Source: CAVPGP01 sp963718065 (GTDB lineage: Bacteria; Actinomycetota; Thermoleophilia; Gaiellales; Gaiellaceae). From it: a stretch of DNA of 64,000 bases. The stretch lies in NCBI GenBank assembly GCA_963718065.1, contig CAVQYE010000020.1:62001-126000 (forward strand), in the 5' to 3' direction. The position numbers were made by a program, and so were the translations under genes. The stretch's first letter is position 1; each line of letters starts with the position of its first letter. The notes under the pieces were generated by a model that saw only the letters and a program-made list of their open reading frames with translations, was not told the DNA's origin and did not search any database. This document shows positions 27,753-36,443 of this stretch, piece by piece.

Positions 27753-27759
27753 GGCAGCG

Positions 27760-27790
27760 GTAAGGAGTTCGTAAGAGTTCGTAAGAGTTG
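27760..27790 (+). promoter_or_regulatory. Triple direct repeat GTAAGAGTTC upstream of glycosidase gene
   Basis: Units are GTAAGGAGTTC (27760-27770), GTAAGAGTTC (27771-27780) and GTAAGAGTTG (27781-27790). They end 23 nt before the TATCCT box, where an OmpR-type activator would bind near -35. The regulator is not identified. Confidence 0.45.
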
Positions 27791-27813
27791 GGCGGTTCCG
27801 AGACGAGCGCGTC

Positions 27814-27819
27814 TATCCT
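27814..27819 (+). promoter_or_regulatory. TATCCT -10 box of glycosidase gene
   Basis: TATCCT, 9 nt, then ATG 27829. Confidence 0.5.
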
Positions 27820-27828
27820 TCTCGCGGC

Positions 27829-29001
27829 ATGGGGGCGGTCGCATCAGGGATCGTGAGGATTGCGCTGCTCGCCAGCGTCGTCGTGTCGGCGCTCGCCGTG
27901 TCGGCAGCACAGCCGGCCCAGGCGTCCCGTTTCATGAAGATCGGGATCTACGACGAGGCTCAGACGCTCTACGGACCGGTCGACAAGACCTACCCGGCTC
28001 TCGAGGCGCTGCACACCCAGGTGATCCGCCTCAACCTGTACTGGGGCGGCCGGTTCGGCGTCGCGCGCACGAAGCCCGCCACACCCACTGACCCGGCCGA
28101 TCCCGCGTACGACTGGGCGCTCTACGACCGCACGGTCGACTACGCGCAGCAGTACGGCATGAAGGTGCTCTTCTCGATCTACGGCACTCCCGGCTGGGCG
28201 AACGGCGGCAAGGGCATGAACGTCGCGCCGAAGAACGGCGCCGACCTGAGGAACTTCGCGTACGCGGCCGCCCGGCGCTACAGCGGCACCTTCGAGGCAG
28301 AGGACGGCCGGCTGATCCCCTCGGTGCGGATGTGGCTCGCCTGGAACGAGCCGAACAACCCGATCTTCCTCACGCCGCAGTACAAGCGCGTCGGCGGCCG
28401 CTGGACGATCCAGAGCGCGGTCGACTACGCCAAGATCTGCAACGCCGTCTACGACGGCATCCACAAGACGCTGATCGCGAGCCAGCGCGTCGCCTGCGGC
28501 GCCACCGGTCCGCGTGGGAACAACCAGCCCGGCAGCGCCCGCCCGTCTGTCGCGCCGGTCGCGTTCCTCCGCGCCATGAAGAAGGCAGGCGTCAAGCGCT
28601 TCGACGCCTACGCGCACCACCCGTACTACGGCGGTCCGGCCGAGACGCCGACCACGAAGCCGAAGGGAGCCAGAGGCTCCGCGCCGACCGCGGTCACGCT
28701 GGCGAACCTCTCCGTGCTGACGCAGGAGCTGACAAAGCTCTACGGCAACAAGCGCCTCTGGATCACCGAGTACGGCTATCAGACGCGGCCGCCCGATCCG
28801 ATCTACGGCGTCTCGTATGCCCAGCAGGCGAAGTACCTGACGCAGGCGTTCGGGATCGCCCGCAAGAACCCACGCGTCGACCTGATGCTCTGGTTCCTGC
28901 TGCGCGACGAGCCGACCCTGGGCGGCTGGCAGTCCGGCCTCTACACCTTCGACGGCCGCAAGAAGCCGTCGTTCCTCGCGTTCCAGCGCCTCACCAAGTA
29001 G
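27829..29001 (+). CDS. Secreted clan-A glycoside hydrolase (GH5/GH39-like)
   Basis: 390 residues with a signal peptide (ALLASVVVSALAVSAAQPAQA). The barrel shows VIRLNLYWGGRFGVA, RMWLAWNEPNNP (about 164-175; Glu as acid/base) and KRLWITEYGYQT (about 304-315; Glu as nucleophile). Both catalytic glutamates are present, unlike the protein at 23735. It should cut extracellular polysaccharide, perhaps the polymer made by this locus, for release or trimming. The substrate is not predicted. Confidence 0.8.
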   Translation: MGAVASGIVRIALLASVVVSALAVSAAQPAQASRFMKIGIYDEAQTLYGPVDKTYPALEALHTQVIRLNLYWGGRFGVARTKPATPTDPADPAYDWALYDRTVDYAQQYGMKVLFSIYGTPGWANGGKGMNVAPKNGADLRNFAYAAARRYSGTFEAEDGRLIPSVRMWLAWNEPNNPIFLTPQYKRVGGRWTIQSAVDYAKICNAVYDGIHKTLIASQRVACGATGPRGNNQPGSARPSVAPVAFLRAMKKAGVKRFDAYAHHPYYGGPAETPTTKPKGARGSAPTAVTLANLSVLTQELTKLYGNKRLWITEYGYQTRPPDPIYGVSYAQQAKYLTQAFGIARKNPRVDLMLWFLLRDEPTLGGWQSGLYTFDGRKKPSFLAFQRLTK

Positions 29002-29046
29002 CTCGTCGAGTCACGGGCGTGGTCGTGTGCCCGCAGCCCGGGTCGA

Positions 29047-29052
29047 TAGCCT
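29047..29052 (+). promoter_or_regulatory. TAGCCT -10 box of leader ORF and flippase
   Basis: TAGCCT, 9 nt, then ATG 29062 of a 20-codon ORF rather than of the flippase itself. Confidence 0.5.
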
Positions 29053-29061
29053 TCCCGGCGG

Positions 29062-29124
29062 ATGGCGGACTCCGACAAGCCCCGTGAGCTCCGGCCGGTG
29101 CCACCGATCGTTGCGGGAGCCTGA
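29062..29124 (+). CDS. 20-codon leader ORF coupled to flippase
   Basis: ATG 29062 opens a 20-residue peptide (begins MADSDKPREL, ends PPIVAGA) whose TGA overlaps the flippase ATG as TGATG. The leaderless-type box at 29047 points at this ORF and there is no ribosome-binding site for the flippase, so re-initiation after the short ORF would give flippase translation. An alternative is that this is the flippase N-terminus cut off by one missing base. A leader ORF of the same length and coupling precedes rfbF. Confidence 0.5.
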   Translation: MADSDKPRELRPVPPIVAGA

Positions 29125-30653
29125 TGCGGTTCCTGCGCCGGAACGTTCTCGGCCTCTACGCCGTCTACGCAGTCGCGATCGTCTCGGGGCTCGTGGTCAC
29201 GCCGATCGTGATCCACTCCGTAGGCACCGAGGGATTCGGCGTCTGGTCGTTCATCGGCTCGATCACGATCTACCTCTCGATTCTCGACTTCGGCGTCGGC
29301 CCGACCGTCGTGCGCTTCGCCGCCGAGGCGGGCGGTCGAGGCTCCGACGAGGACCTCAACTCGGTCGCGTCGACCGGCTTCGCCACCTACCTCGCGATCG
29401 GCGTCGCGACGGTTCCGGTGGGAATCGTCATCGCGTGGTTCTCCCCCGATCTCGTGTCGGCTCCCGCCGATCTGGTCTGGTCGACACGGGTCGCGACGTT
29501 GCTCGTGGTCGCCGGCCTGGCGCTTCGGTTCCCGCTCGGCCTCTTCAACAACCTGCTCGTCGCCCGGCAGCGCTGGGACCTACAGAACATGTCCACCGTC
29601 GTCTCGGCCGGTCTCTACGCACTGCTGGTCGCGCTGCTCTTGCCCCGCTGGGAGAGCATCGTCCTCCTCGCCGCGCTCTCCCTCGGATCGACGCTCATCC
29701 GGCTCGTGCTGCCGCTCTTCTGGCTGCGGTCGGAGTTTCCGCGGCTCCGGCTACAGCGCCGGCTCGTGACGCGGGAGCGCTTGCGAGGGCTCGCGTCGTT
29801 CAGCTGGAGCAACTTCCTCGTCCACGTGGCGAACAAGGTGGTGTTCTCGACGGACATCGTCGTCGTCGGGATCGTCCTCGGCGCGGTCGCATCCGGCCAC
29901 TACGCCATCTCGGCGAAGCTCTTCGGGCTCGCCTTCGGCATCGGCACCGCGGCGACGACGTTGCTCTTCCCGGCCTTCGCGGAGCTGGAGGGCCTCGGCG
30001 ACCACGGGAGACAGCAACGCCTCCTCGCGTCAGGGCTTCGCTTCGGGATGGCGCTGATGCTGCTGCTCGCGCTGCCCTTGCTCCTGATCCCGGACGAGTT
30101 GATCCACGCGTGGATCGGCAGCGGCTACGGCTCGGCGACGGCGCCGATGGCGGTGCTCGCCGTCGTCCTCATCGTGCACCAGCCGATCTTTCTCTTCACG
30201 CAGTTCCTGATCGCCCGCGGTGTGCACCGCGAGCTCGCCGTCGTCCTCGTCGGCGTCACGATCGCGAACCTCGTCCTCTCGGTCGTCTTGGCGTGGCAGG
30301 TCGGGATCTGGGGTGTCGCCGCCAGCACGCTGGTGACAGACGTCGCCCTGCTCGTGTACGTGCTGCTCCGCTACGCCCGCTCCGCGGCGCTGATGAGCGT
30401 CGGGTCCGTCCTGGGCGCGCTCTTCAAGCCGCTGCTGCCGGCGGCGATCGCCGCGGTGCTCGTCCTCGTGGTCGGTGCGCGTCTCCTCTACGAAGGCGAC
30501 ACGTTGCTCGAGCTCCTGCCGGTCGGCATCGTCTGGGTCGTCGTCGCGTCCGCTGCGATCTGGCGCTTCGGCCTCGGCGGCGGCGAGCGGGAGCTCTTGC
30601 GAGGGCAGCTGCACATCCATCCGAACGCCGCCTCCGTGTCGGAGCCGATTTAG
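29124..30653 (+). CDS. Wzx-like polysaccharide flippase
   Basis: 509 residues, about 12-14 helices. The N-terminal pattern RRNVLGLYAVYAVAIVSGLVVTPIVIHSVGTEGFGVWSFIGS and LSILDFGVGPTVVRFAAE (about 50-67) is typical of the RfbX/Wzx branch of polysaccharide exporters. It should flip lipid-linked repeat units made by the GT4 enzymes encoded on the other strand at 30650-33977. Its stop overlaps the convergent GT stop by 4 bp. Confidence 0.85.
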   Translation: MRFLRRNVLGLYAVYAVAIVSGLVVTPIVIHSVGTEGFGVWSFIGSITIYLSILDFGVGPTVVRFAAEAGGRGSDEDLNSVASTGFATYLAIGVATVPVGIVIAWFSPDLVSAPADLVWSTRVATLLVVAGLALRFPLGLFNNLLVARQRWDLQNMSTVVSAGLYALLVALLLPRWESIVLLAALSLGSTLIRLVLPLFWLRSEFPRLRLQRRLVTRERLRGLASFSWSNFLVHVANKVVFSTDIVVVGIVLGAVASGHYAISAKLFGLAFGIGTAATTLLFPAFAELEGLGDHGRQQRLLASGLRFGMALMLLLALPLLLIPDELIHAWIGSGYGSATAPMAVLAVVLIVHQPIFLFTQFLIARGVHRELAVVLVGVTIANLVLSVVLAWQVGIWGVAASTLVTDVALLVYVLLRYARSAALMSVGSVLGALFKPLLPAAIAAVLVLVVGARLLYEGDTLLELLPVGIVWVVVASAAIWRFGLGGGERELLRGQLHIHPNAASVSEPI

Positions 30654-31738
30654 CTGGGACGTTGCGGCAGGTAGCGGTCCAGGAGCTCGCGCTCGAACCG
30701 CTGTGCGAGCAGGTCCCAGTCGAGGTCGCGACCGGCGGTCCGCGCGGCGTCAGCCAGCTTCGTGCGCGCCTCGGCGTCCTCGCCCAGGTGCACGATCGCG
30801 TCGACGAAGTCCCGTGGCGTCGCAACGAGGACTCCGGCACCCAGTTCGCGAAGGTTCGCCGTCACCTCGTAGTCATATGACACGGTTGGGACGCCGAGGC
30901 CGATGAACTCCGAGATCTTCGCGGCGCGGATGCCCGTGTCCGCGGTGCGCGCATAGACAGCGAGGTCAAAGTTCGCAGTCGTCGCGAGCGCCTGCTCGCG
31001 TGGAAGTCTCCCGAAGAGAACGATGTCGTCGCGGCCGGCGACCCGCCGTCGAACCCTGGCGCTCGCCTCGCCGACGAGCCAGAGCCGGCCCTGCGGCAGC
31101 CGAGCTCGGATCGCGTCCCAGAGCTCTAGGAGATGGTCGACGTTGTAGAGCGGTCCTTCCGCATCTCGGTCGCCGGCCGAGAGGAGGTGCGCCGCCATCC
31201 AGCCGATGACGACGTCCCCCGGCTTTCGCATCATGCCGGCCGCCCGCTTGCTCTCGGGTGTGACGGAGCCGAGGCTCACGCCCTGCGGGATGACGATCCA
31301 GGGCTTCTCGACACCCAGCGCTTCGTAGCGGCGGGCCGCGTGCTCGGCGGTGACCGCGTACGCCTTCAGGTTCGGGCGGTTCAGGAGCGCGACGTGGTGG
31401 TCGTGGTAGTACGGGTCGTCGATGTCCGCCACGACGGGACCCCGGAACGCCGGGATCTGGTTCGGATCGAGGGTCAGCAGCCCCGCGTAGCGGCTGCGCG
31501 AGGGGCGCAGGGTGGCCTGGTACAGCGCGGGCCGCGACGCCCAGAACGCTCGGAACTGAACCCCGCGGACGGCACGGCGCTTCGAGAGGCGGACGAGACA
31601 CGCATCCAGGCGCTCGAGCCGGGGGAGCAGCTCGGCGTAGCGAGGGTTGTTGTGACCGTGGAACCAGATCGAGAGCAACGCGACGCGATCCGGGTCGCCC
31701 GGCCCCCGGAGCAGAGCCGGGAGGCTGATCTCCCTCAC
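30650..31738 (-). CDS. GT4-type glycosyltransferase
   Basis: 362 residues. The C-terminal Rossmann domain has VIGWMAAHLLSAG, LWLVGEASARVRR, LFGRLPREQALATTANFDLAVYART and KISEFIGLGVPTVSYDYEV, where E in the K-x-x-E-position binds the nucleotide. The N-terminal domain is shorter than in most GT4 enzymes and lacks the usual Gly-rich loop, but contains FHGHNNPRYAELLPRLERLD. It is the last gene of a GT operon that reads leftwards and overlaps its upstream neighbour by 4 nt. Confidence 0.75.
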   Translation of the reverse strand: MREISLPALLRGPGDPDRVALLSIWFHGHNNPRYAELLPRLERLDACLVRLSKRRAVRGVQFRAFWASRPALYQATLRPSRSRYAGLLTLDPNQIPAFRGPVVADIDDPYYHDHHVALLNRPNLKAYAVTAEHAARRYEALGVEKPWIVIPQGVSLGSVTPESKRAAGMMRKPGDVVIGWMAAHLLSAGDRDAEGPLYNVDHLLELWDAIRARLPQGRLWLVGEASARVRRRVAGRDDIVLFGRLPREQALATTANFDLAVYARTADTGIRAAKISEFIGLGVPTVSYDYEVTANLRELGAGVLVATPRDFVDAIVHLGEDAEARTKLADAARTAGRDLDWDLLAQRFERELLDRYLPQRPS

Positions 31739-32826
31739 CGAACCGCGTCTCGGTAGACGTCGATCGTCTGGTCGGCCATGCGCGCGACCGAGAACTCGTC
31801 CCGGGCGCGTTGCTCGCCGGCCCGGCCGAGGGCGACCCGCTCGGGCTCGTTCGCGAGCAGCCGCCCCAGGTGAGCCGCGAGCGCATCGACGTCGCCGGCT
31901 TCGGCAAGCAGCCCGGTCTCGCCGTCGACGACGATCTCCGGAATCGCGCTGACGCGGGTGGCGACGATGGGCAGCGACGCGAGCATCGCCTCGAGCAGGA
32001 CGAGACCGAAGCCCTCCCAGCGCGACGTGTGGATGAAGATGTCCGCGCGGGCCAGCCAGTCGCGGATCTCGACGCGACCCGGAAAGACGACGGCGTCTGC
32101 GAGCCCGAGCTCCGTCGCGAGCGCGCGGGTCTCGGCTTCGAGCGGGCCGATACCGAGGATCGCCAGTCTCGCGTCCGGCGAGGCTCTGTGAGCCGCGGCG
32201 AACGCACGGAGCAGGGTCGGGTGATCCTTCTGTGCCGTCAGTCGTCCGATTGCGAGCACCAGCGGCGCGTCCTCGGAGATGCCTGCCGCCGCGGGTGTGA
32301 TCTCCGAATGCCCGTTCGGGAGCTCATCCAACCCGTAGCGGACGGTGACGAGCTTGCGGGGGTCGTGCCCGGCGCGCTCGAGGAAGTGGCGCACCGCATC
32401 CGAGATCGCGATCAGGCGTCGAGCGCGACGGGCGAAGAGCCGGTCGACGTAGCGAAAGGGGCCGAGCAGGTAGCGGTCGTCGTTGTGCCGCGACGAGACG
32501 AGCGGTGTGCCCGTGACGTTGGCCGCCAGCGCGCCGTAGATGTCCCCGTGCACGAGATGGGTGTGCAGCAGGTCGGGTCGCTCGCGGCGGACCGCGCGGG
32601 TCAGCCTGGCGGCGAGTCGTGGGTTCAGGTCCGGTCCGCAGGGGATGGCCGTCCACGGGACGCCGCGCTCGTCGAGCAGGCGATAGAAGCGGGCCGCGTC
32701 GCCGCCTGCGTCGAGCGCGACGACACGCGCATCGATGTCGCGCGCGCGAAGCGCGGGCAGGAGCGCGAGCAGATGGGTCTCCGAGCCGCCGACGCCGTTG
32801 ATCTTGTGGACGTGCAGGACCTTCAC
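31735..32826 (-). CDS. GT4 glycosyltransferase
   Basis: 363 residues from GTG 32826, overlapping the previous stop as GTGA. N-terminal VLHVHKINGVGGSETHLLALLPAL has the Gly-rich acceptor loop. LLHTHLVHGDIYGAL and VSSRHNDDRYLLG follow. The donor domain shows LAIGRLTAQKDHPTLLRAF, ADIFIHTSRWEGFGLVLLEAMLASLPIVAT with the E-x7-E motif (about 275-300). It adds one sugar of the repeat unit in the cytoplasm. Confidence 0.87.
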   Translation of the reverse strand: MKVLHVHKINGVGGSETHLLALLPALRARDIDARVVALDAGGDAARFYRLLDERGVPWTAIPCGPDLNPRLAARLTRAVRRERPDLLHTHLVHGDIYGALAANVTGTPLVSSRHNDDRYLLGPFRYVDRLFARRARRLIAISDAVRHFLERAGHDPRKLVTVRYGLDELPNGHSEITPAAAGISEDAPLVLAIGRLTAQKDHPTLLRAFAAAHRASPDARLAILGIGPLEAETRALATELGLADAVVFPGRVEIRDWLARADIFIHTSRWEGFGLVLLEAMLASLPIVATRVSAIPEIVVDGETGLLAEAGDVDALAAHLGRLLANEPERVALGRAGEQRARDEFSVARMADQTIDVYRDAVR

Positions 32827-33977
32827 AGAGAGCGATCGTAGAGCCGCTGGACGGCATCGACCATGCGCTCCGTGGCGAACCGCTCCCGCATCCGGGTGGC
32901 GCCGAGCGAGCCCATCGAGCGCCGCAGCTCGGGGTCGTGCGCCAGCCGCTCGAGGTGCTCCGCCAGGCGCTGGACGTCGCCTTTCGGGGCGAGCAGTCCG
33001 GTCTCGCCGTCGTCGACGACCGCTGCGACTCCGCCGACGTCGGTGGCGACGACGGGCGTTCCGGCCGCGAGCGCCTCGATCGCGACGACCGGCGTTCCCT
33101 CGTTCTCCGAGGTGAGGAGGAGCACGTCGAAGGCCGCGTAGTACGGCGCGATCGAGGTCTGGTAGCCCTCGAGGAGGATGTTCTCGGACACGTCGAGCGC
33201 GAGGCCGAGTTGCTCGAGCGCGGCCCGCTCTTCGCCGTCCCCGACGACGACGAGAGCAGCGTCGACACCGCGATCGAGGAGCGCCCGCAGCGTCTGGACG
33301 AGGTCGAGCGGACGCTTGACCGCCGTCAGCCTGCCGACCCACCCGATCGCAAAGGTGGAGTCTCGGAGCCCGAGCCGCGCGCGCGTCGTCGCCCGCACCC
33401 CCTCGTCGACATGCACTCGCGCGTCGAGATCGAAGCCGTACGGGACGACGGCGATCTTGTCCGCCGGTGCGATGCCGAGCCGGATCAGGTCGTCGCGCAC
33501 CTCGTCGCTGACGGCGACGATCGCCGAGGTCCGTCGGGCCAGCAGGCGTTCGATGCCACGGAAGACACGCTCGCGCCGCGACGAGAAATAGCCGGTGAGG
33601 ACGTGGCCGTGGAAGGTGTGCACGACGACCCTCGGTCGGGCCCCGCCGGCGGCGAGCGCGGCGGTTCGTCCGACGGTTCCCGCCTTCGCCGTGTGCGTGT
33701 GCAGGACGTCCGGCCGGCGCTCGCGGAGGATGCGGCGCAACGCCGCCACCGCTCGTGCGTCGTCCCATGGCGAGACTTCCCGCTGCAGTTGCGGCAGCTT
33801 CACCCAGGGAACGCCGAGCTCGTCGGCGACGTGCTCCATCGACTCCTCGCCGGGTGGGATCGCGCCGGCGACGACGAGCACGTCGTGACCATGCCGCCGC
33901 TGGCCGGCTGCAAGCTCGAGCACGCTCAGCGCGGCACCGCCGAGATTCAGTCGCGCGATCGCGTGGACGATCTTCAC
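32823..33977 (-). CDS. GT4 glycosyltransferase
   Basis: 384 residues from GTG 33977 (GTGA overlap with the polymerase stop). KIVHAIARLNLGGAALSVLELAAG is the acceptor loop; VLHTHTAKAGTVGRTAAL and VVHTFHGHVLTGYFS are typical of GalNAc/FucNAc-type transferases of the WbpJ/PimB group. The donor part has GWVGRLTAVKRPLDLVQ and LLTSENEGTPVVAIEALAAGTPVVATDVGG with E-x7-E. It belongs to the polymerase-GT-GT-GT operon. Confidence 0.87.
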   Translation of the reverse strand: MKIVHAIARLNLGGAALSVLELAAGQRRHGHDVLVVAGAIPPGEESMEHVADELGVPWVKLPQLQREVSPWDDARAVAALRRILRERRPDVLHTHTAKAGTVGRTAALAAGGARPRVVVHTFHGHVLTGYFSSRRERVFRGIERLLARRTSAIVAVSDEVRDDLIRLGIAPADKIAVVPYGFDLDARVHVDEGVRATTRARLGLRDSTFAIGWVGRLTAVKRPLDLVQTLRALLDRGVDAALVVVGDGEERAALEQLGLALDVSENILLEGYQTSIAPYYAAFDVLLLTSENEGTPVVAIEALAAGTPVVATDVGGVAAVVDDGETGLLAPKGDVQRLAEHLERLAHDPELRRSMGSLGATRMRERFATERMVDAVQRLYDRSL

Positions 33978-35278
33978 GTCGCCTCGGGCCGCACGCGGGC
34001 CGCGGCCAGGCCGATTGTCAGCCAGAAGATCCCGGTGGTGGGCGTGCCGCCGAAGAGCGCTTCCCCGGCCAGGACTCCTACCGTCGACGCCGTGACGACG
34101 GCCGGGACGTACGCGAACCAGTCGTCGGGATCGCCGCGGGGCCAGGCTCGCGCCGTCCGCGCGCTGTTGCGCACGCACCCTGCGAGGATCGCCAGCAGGA
34201 GCGCCGCGCCCACCAGGCCGAGCTCGGCCAGCACCTGGTCCAGCGTCTGCTGCGGGATGAACGAGCCGTCCGCAGGCGGGAAGTAGTGCGCAGGCTGGTC
34301 CGTGAACTGCCGCCGCGCATCGGGCAGGTACTGCGCGTACTCCTCGGAGGGGAGGTTGCCCCACCAGCCGGTGCCGGCCACGGGGTGGTCGAGGAAGACC
34401 CGTCCGTCGATGTAGGCGAAGATCAGCCGCTGGCTCCAGCTCGCCGCGAACTGGTCGGGATTCTCCGGCGCGGGCTTTCCGAACCAGGCATGCAGGAAGC
34501 TGATGTCGTTGCTCCGCAGCCAGAACGTCGGGATGCTGACGGCGACCACGACTGCGAGCGTCGTCGCGGCCGCGCGGCGCGTGAACGCCGCGCGCCGCCA
34601 GGCGATCACGCCGAGGACGACCACGGCGATGTACAGGGCGAGCAGGCTCGCAAGCGTCGCCGCCAGCGAGATGCCGAGCCCGCCGAGCACGATCGCCGGC
34701 CAGCGGAGCGACGGCAGCCTCGGATCGGGCGAGAAGAGGGTCACGAGCCCGTAAAGGAGCGGCACCGTGGCGAGCGCCGCGAAGTCGTGCTCGCCGAGGA
34801 ACGCCTGCTGCCGGCCGCCGCCGTGCACGACGTAGTTGATGAGCCCGTATGTGTCCGCGGCGAGGGTCATGGCCACGAGCGCCAGGAGCAGCGCATGGAC
34901 ACGCCCCGGACGCGTCAGGTACACCGCGGTGCCGAGCGCGAGGGCGCCGAGCAGCACGAGCTTCGCGCCCGAGACGAAGGCTGTGGCGCCGTTCAGCGCC
35001 GCGGTGACGAGGATCCAGGCGGCGAACCCGGTCGCCGCTGCGGTGAGCCAGCGGTCGAGCTCCCTCGTTCGCGCCAGCTCGCGGAGCGCGAGGACGGCAA
35101 CGAGCGCGAGGGCGAGGTCGAGTGTCGTGACGGACACGGTGGTGCCGCCGAGCGAGAGGTCGACGCTCGGCTGCTGGCGCGCGCGGATCATCGCCAGGCA
35201 CACCGCGACGACGAGCACCACGAATCCGGCCGGGACCAACCCGCGCCGCCACGCCTGAGTTGGGCTGTAGGCGGCCAT
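33974..35278 (-). CDS. O-antigen polymerase/ligase-like membrane protein (Wzy_C type)
   Basis: 434 residues from ATG 35278 with about 12 membrane helices. The large periplasmic loop region contains HPVAGTGWWGNLPSEEYAQYL and HYFPPADGSFIPQQTLDQVLAELG (about 315-365), matching the conserved Wzy_C/O-antigen ligase pattern. LFGGTPTTGIFWLTIG closes the protein. It should polymerise flipped repeat units or ligate polymer to a carrier. It heads a four-gene operon with three GT4 genes. A TATGAT box lies 12 nt upstream. Confidence 0.82.
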   Translation of the reverse strand: MAAYSPTQAWRRGLVPAGFVVLVVAVCLAMIRARQQPSVDLSLGGTTVSVTTLDLALALVAVLALRELARTRELDRWLTAAATGFAAWILVTAALNGATAFVSGAKLVLLGALALGTAVYLTRPGRVHALLLALVAMTLAADTYGLINYVVHGGGRQQAFLGEHDFAALATVPLLYGLVTLFSPDPRLPSLRWPAIVLGGLGISLAATLASLLALYIAVVVLGVIAWRRAAFTRRAAATTLAVVVAVSIPTFWLRSNDISFLHAWFGKPAPENPDQFAASWSQRLIFAYIDGRVFLDHPVAGTGWWGNLPSEEYAQYLPDARRQFTDQPAHYFPPADGSFIPQQTLDQVLAELGLVGAALLLAILAGCVRNSARTARAWPRGDPDDWFAYVPAVVTASTVGVLAGEALFGGTPTTGIFWLTIGLAAARVRPEAT

Positions 35279-35290
35279 CCCCGGGTGCCT

Positions 35291-35296
35291 ATCATA
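35291..35296 (-). promoter_or_regulatory. TATGAT -10 box in divergent spacer
   Basis: On the reverse strand TATGAT is followed by 12 nt and ATG 35278. The 43-bp spacer also has to hold the promoter for the forward gene at 35322. Confidence 0.45.
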
Positions 35297-35321
35297 CGTT
35301 CCGCTCTCGGCCGTCCCGCCC

Positions 35322-36443
35322 ATGCGCATCGTCTTCCTCACAGGCATTTGGCCGCCGGATGTCGGCGGTCCCGCCACCCACGGCCCGGACTTCGCCCGCT
35401 TCCTCTCCGAGCGCGGCCACGAAGTCCGCGTCGTGACGATGGCCGACAACGGGGTCACCGACCGCCCGGTCCCGGTGGAGGCGGTCTCGCGGAGCCTGCC
35501 GTTCCCTGCCCGCTACTCGCTCGTCGCCTGGCACGGGGCGCGGCTCGCCCGCCGGGCGGACGTCCTCTACGCGACCGCGACGTATGCGGCCGCGGCGGCC
35601 GCGAGCACGGCGGCGCGACGGCCGCTGGTGGCGAAGCTCGTCTCGGACCCGGCGTACGAGCGCGCGACACGTTACGGGCTCTTCGCCGGCTCGCTCGAGG
35701 ACTTCCAGCGCGCCGGCGGCGGCCGCGTCGAGGGGCTGAAGCGCGCGCGGACGGCGGCGCTGCGCCGCGCGCGGTCGATCGTCGTGCCGAGCGCGTACCT
35801 CGCCGGCATCGCCCGCGGTTGGGGGCTCGCGTCGGCGCGGATCAACGTGCTCACGAATCCGGCGCCGCCGCCGATGGACGTGGAGGCCGAGGAGCTCGGC
35901 GCGCGGGCGATCGTCTTCGCGGGTCGGTTGACGGTGCAGAAGGGACTCGACGTGCTGCTGGACGCGCTTGGTGACGTGCCGGACGCCGAGCTGCTGCTGA
36001 TCGGGGACGGCCCGGAGCGCGATCGCCTCGAACGGCACGCGGCGAGCGCGGGCGTCGCCGATCGCGTTCGCTTCCTGGGCGCCCGGCCGCGCGACGAGGT
36101 GCTCCGCTTTCTCGCCGGCGCGCGTGTCGCGGCGCTCTCGAGCGACTGGGAGAACCTCCCGCACGCGGCCGTCGAGGCGCTCGCCGTCGGGACGCCTGTC
36201 GTCTCGACCGCGGTCGGCGGCGTGCCGGAGGTGGTCCACGACGGGGAGAACGGCCTGCTCGTGCCGCCGCGCGACCCTGCCGCGCTCGCCGCGGCGCTCC
36301 GCAGCGTGCTCGACGACGCCGAGCTGCGCGAGCGGCTCGCGGCGGGCACGAAGCCGTCGGTTGAGGGGATCTCCCGCGACCGGATCTACGGGCAGCTCGA
36401 GGCGCTTCTCGCCGGTGCGGCGTCCGATCGGCTCGCGAGATGA
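35322..36443 (+). CDS. GT4 glycosyltransferase
   Basis: 373 residues. RIVFLTGIWPPDVGGPATHGPDFARFLSERGHEV (residues 2-35) carries the acceptor Gly-rich loop. The donor domain has VFAGRLTVQKGLDVLLDAL, LLIGDGPERDRLE, ALSSDWENLPHAAVEALAVGTPVVSTAVGGVPEV with E-x7-E. It starts a forward operon of three overlapping GT4 genes followed by the large sugar-phosphate transferase. It is divergent from the polymerase gene. Confidence 0.88.
   Translation: MRIVFLTGIWPPDVGGPATHGPDFARFLSERGHEVRVVTMADNGVTDRPVPVEAVSRSLPFPARYSLVAWHGARLARRADVLYATATYAAAAAASTAARRPLVAKLVSDPAYERATRYGLFAGSLEDFQRAGGGRVEGLKRARTAALRRARSIVVPSAYLAGIARGWGLASARINVLTNPAPPPMDVEAEELGARAIVFAGRLTVQKGLDVLLDALGDVPDAELLLIGDGPERDRLERHAASAGVADRVRFLGARPRDEVLRFLAGARVAALSSDWENLPHAAVEALAVGTPVVSTAVGGVPEVVHDGENGLLVPPRDPAALAAALRSVLDDAELRERLAAGTKPSVEGISRDRIYGQLEALLAGAASDRLAR

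Noticed and set aside
32823..35252. 809-residue reverse ORF as a large fused glycosyltransferase
   Set aside because: The first half is the Wzy-like gene in another frame; the true GT start is GTG 33977 overlapping the Wzy stop.
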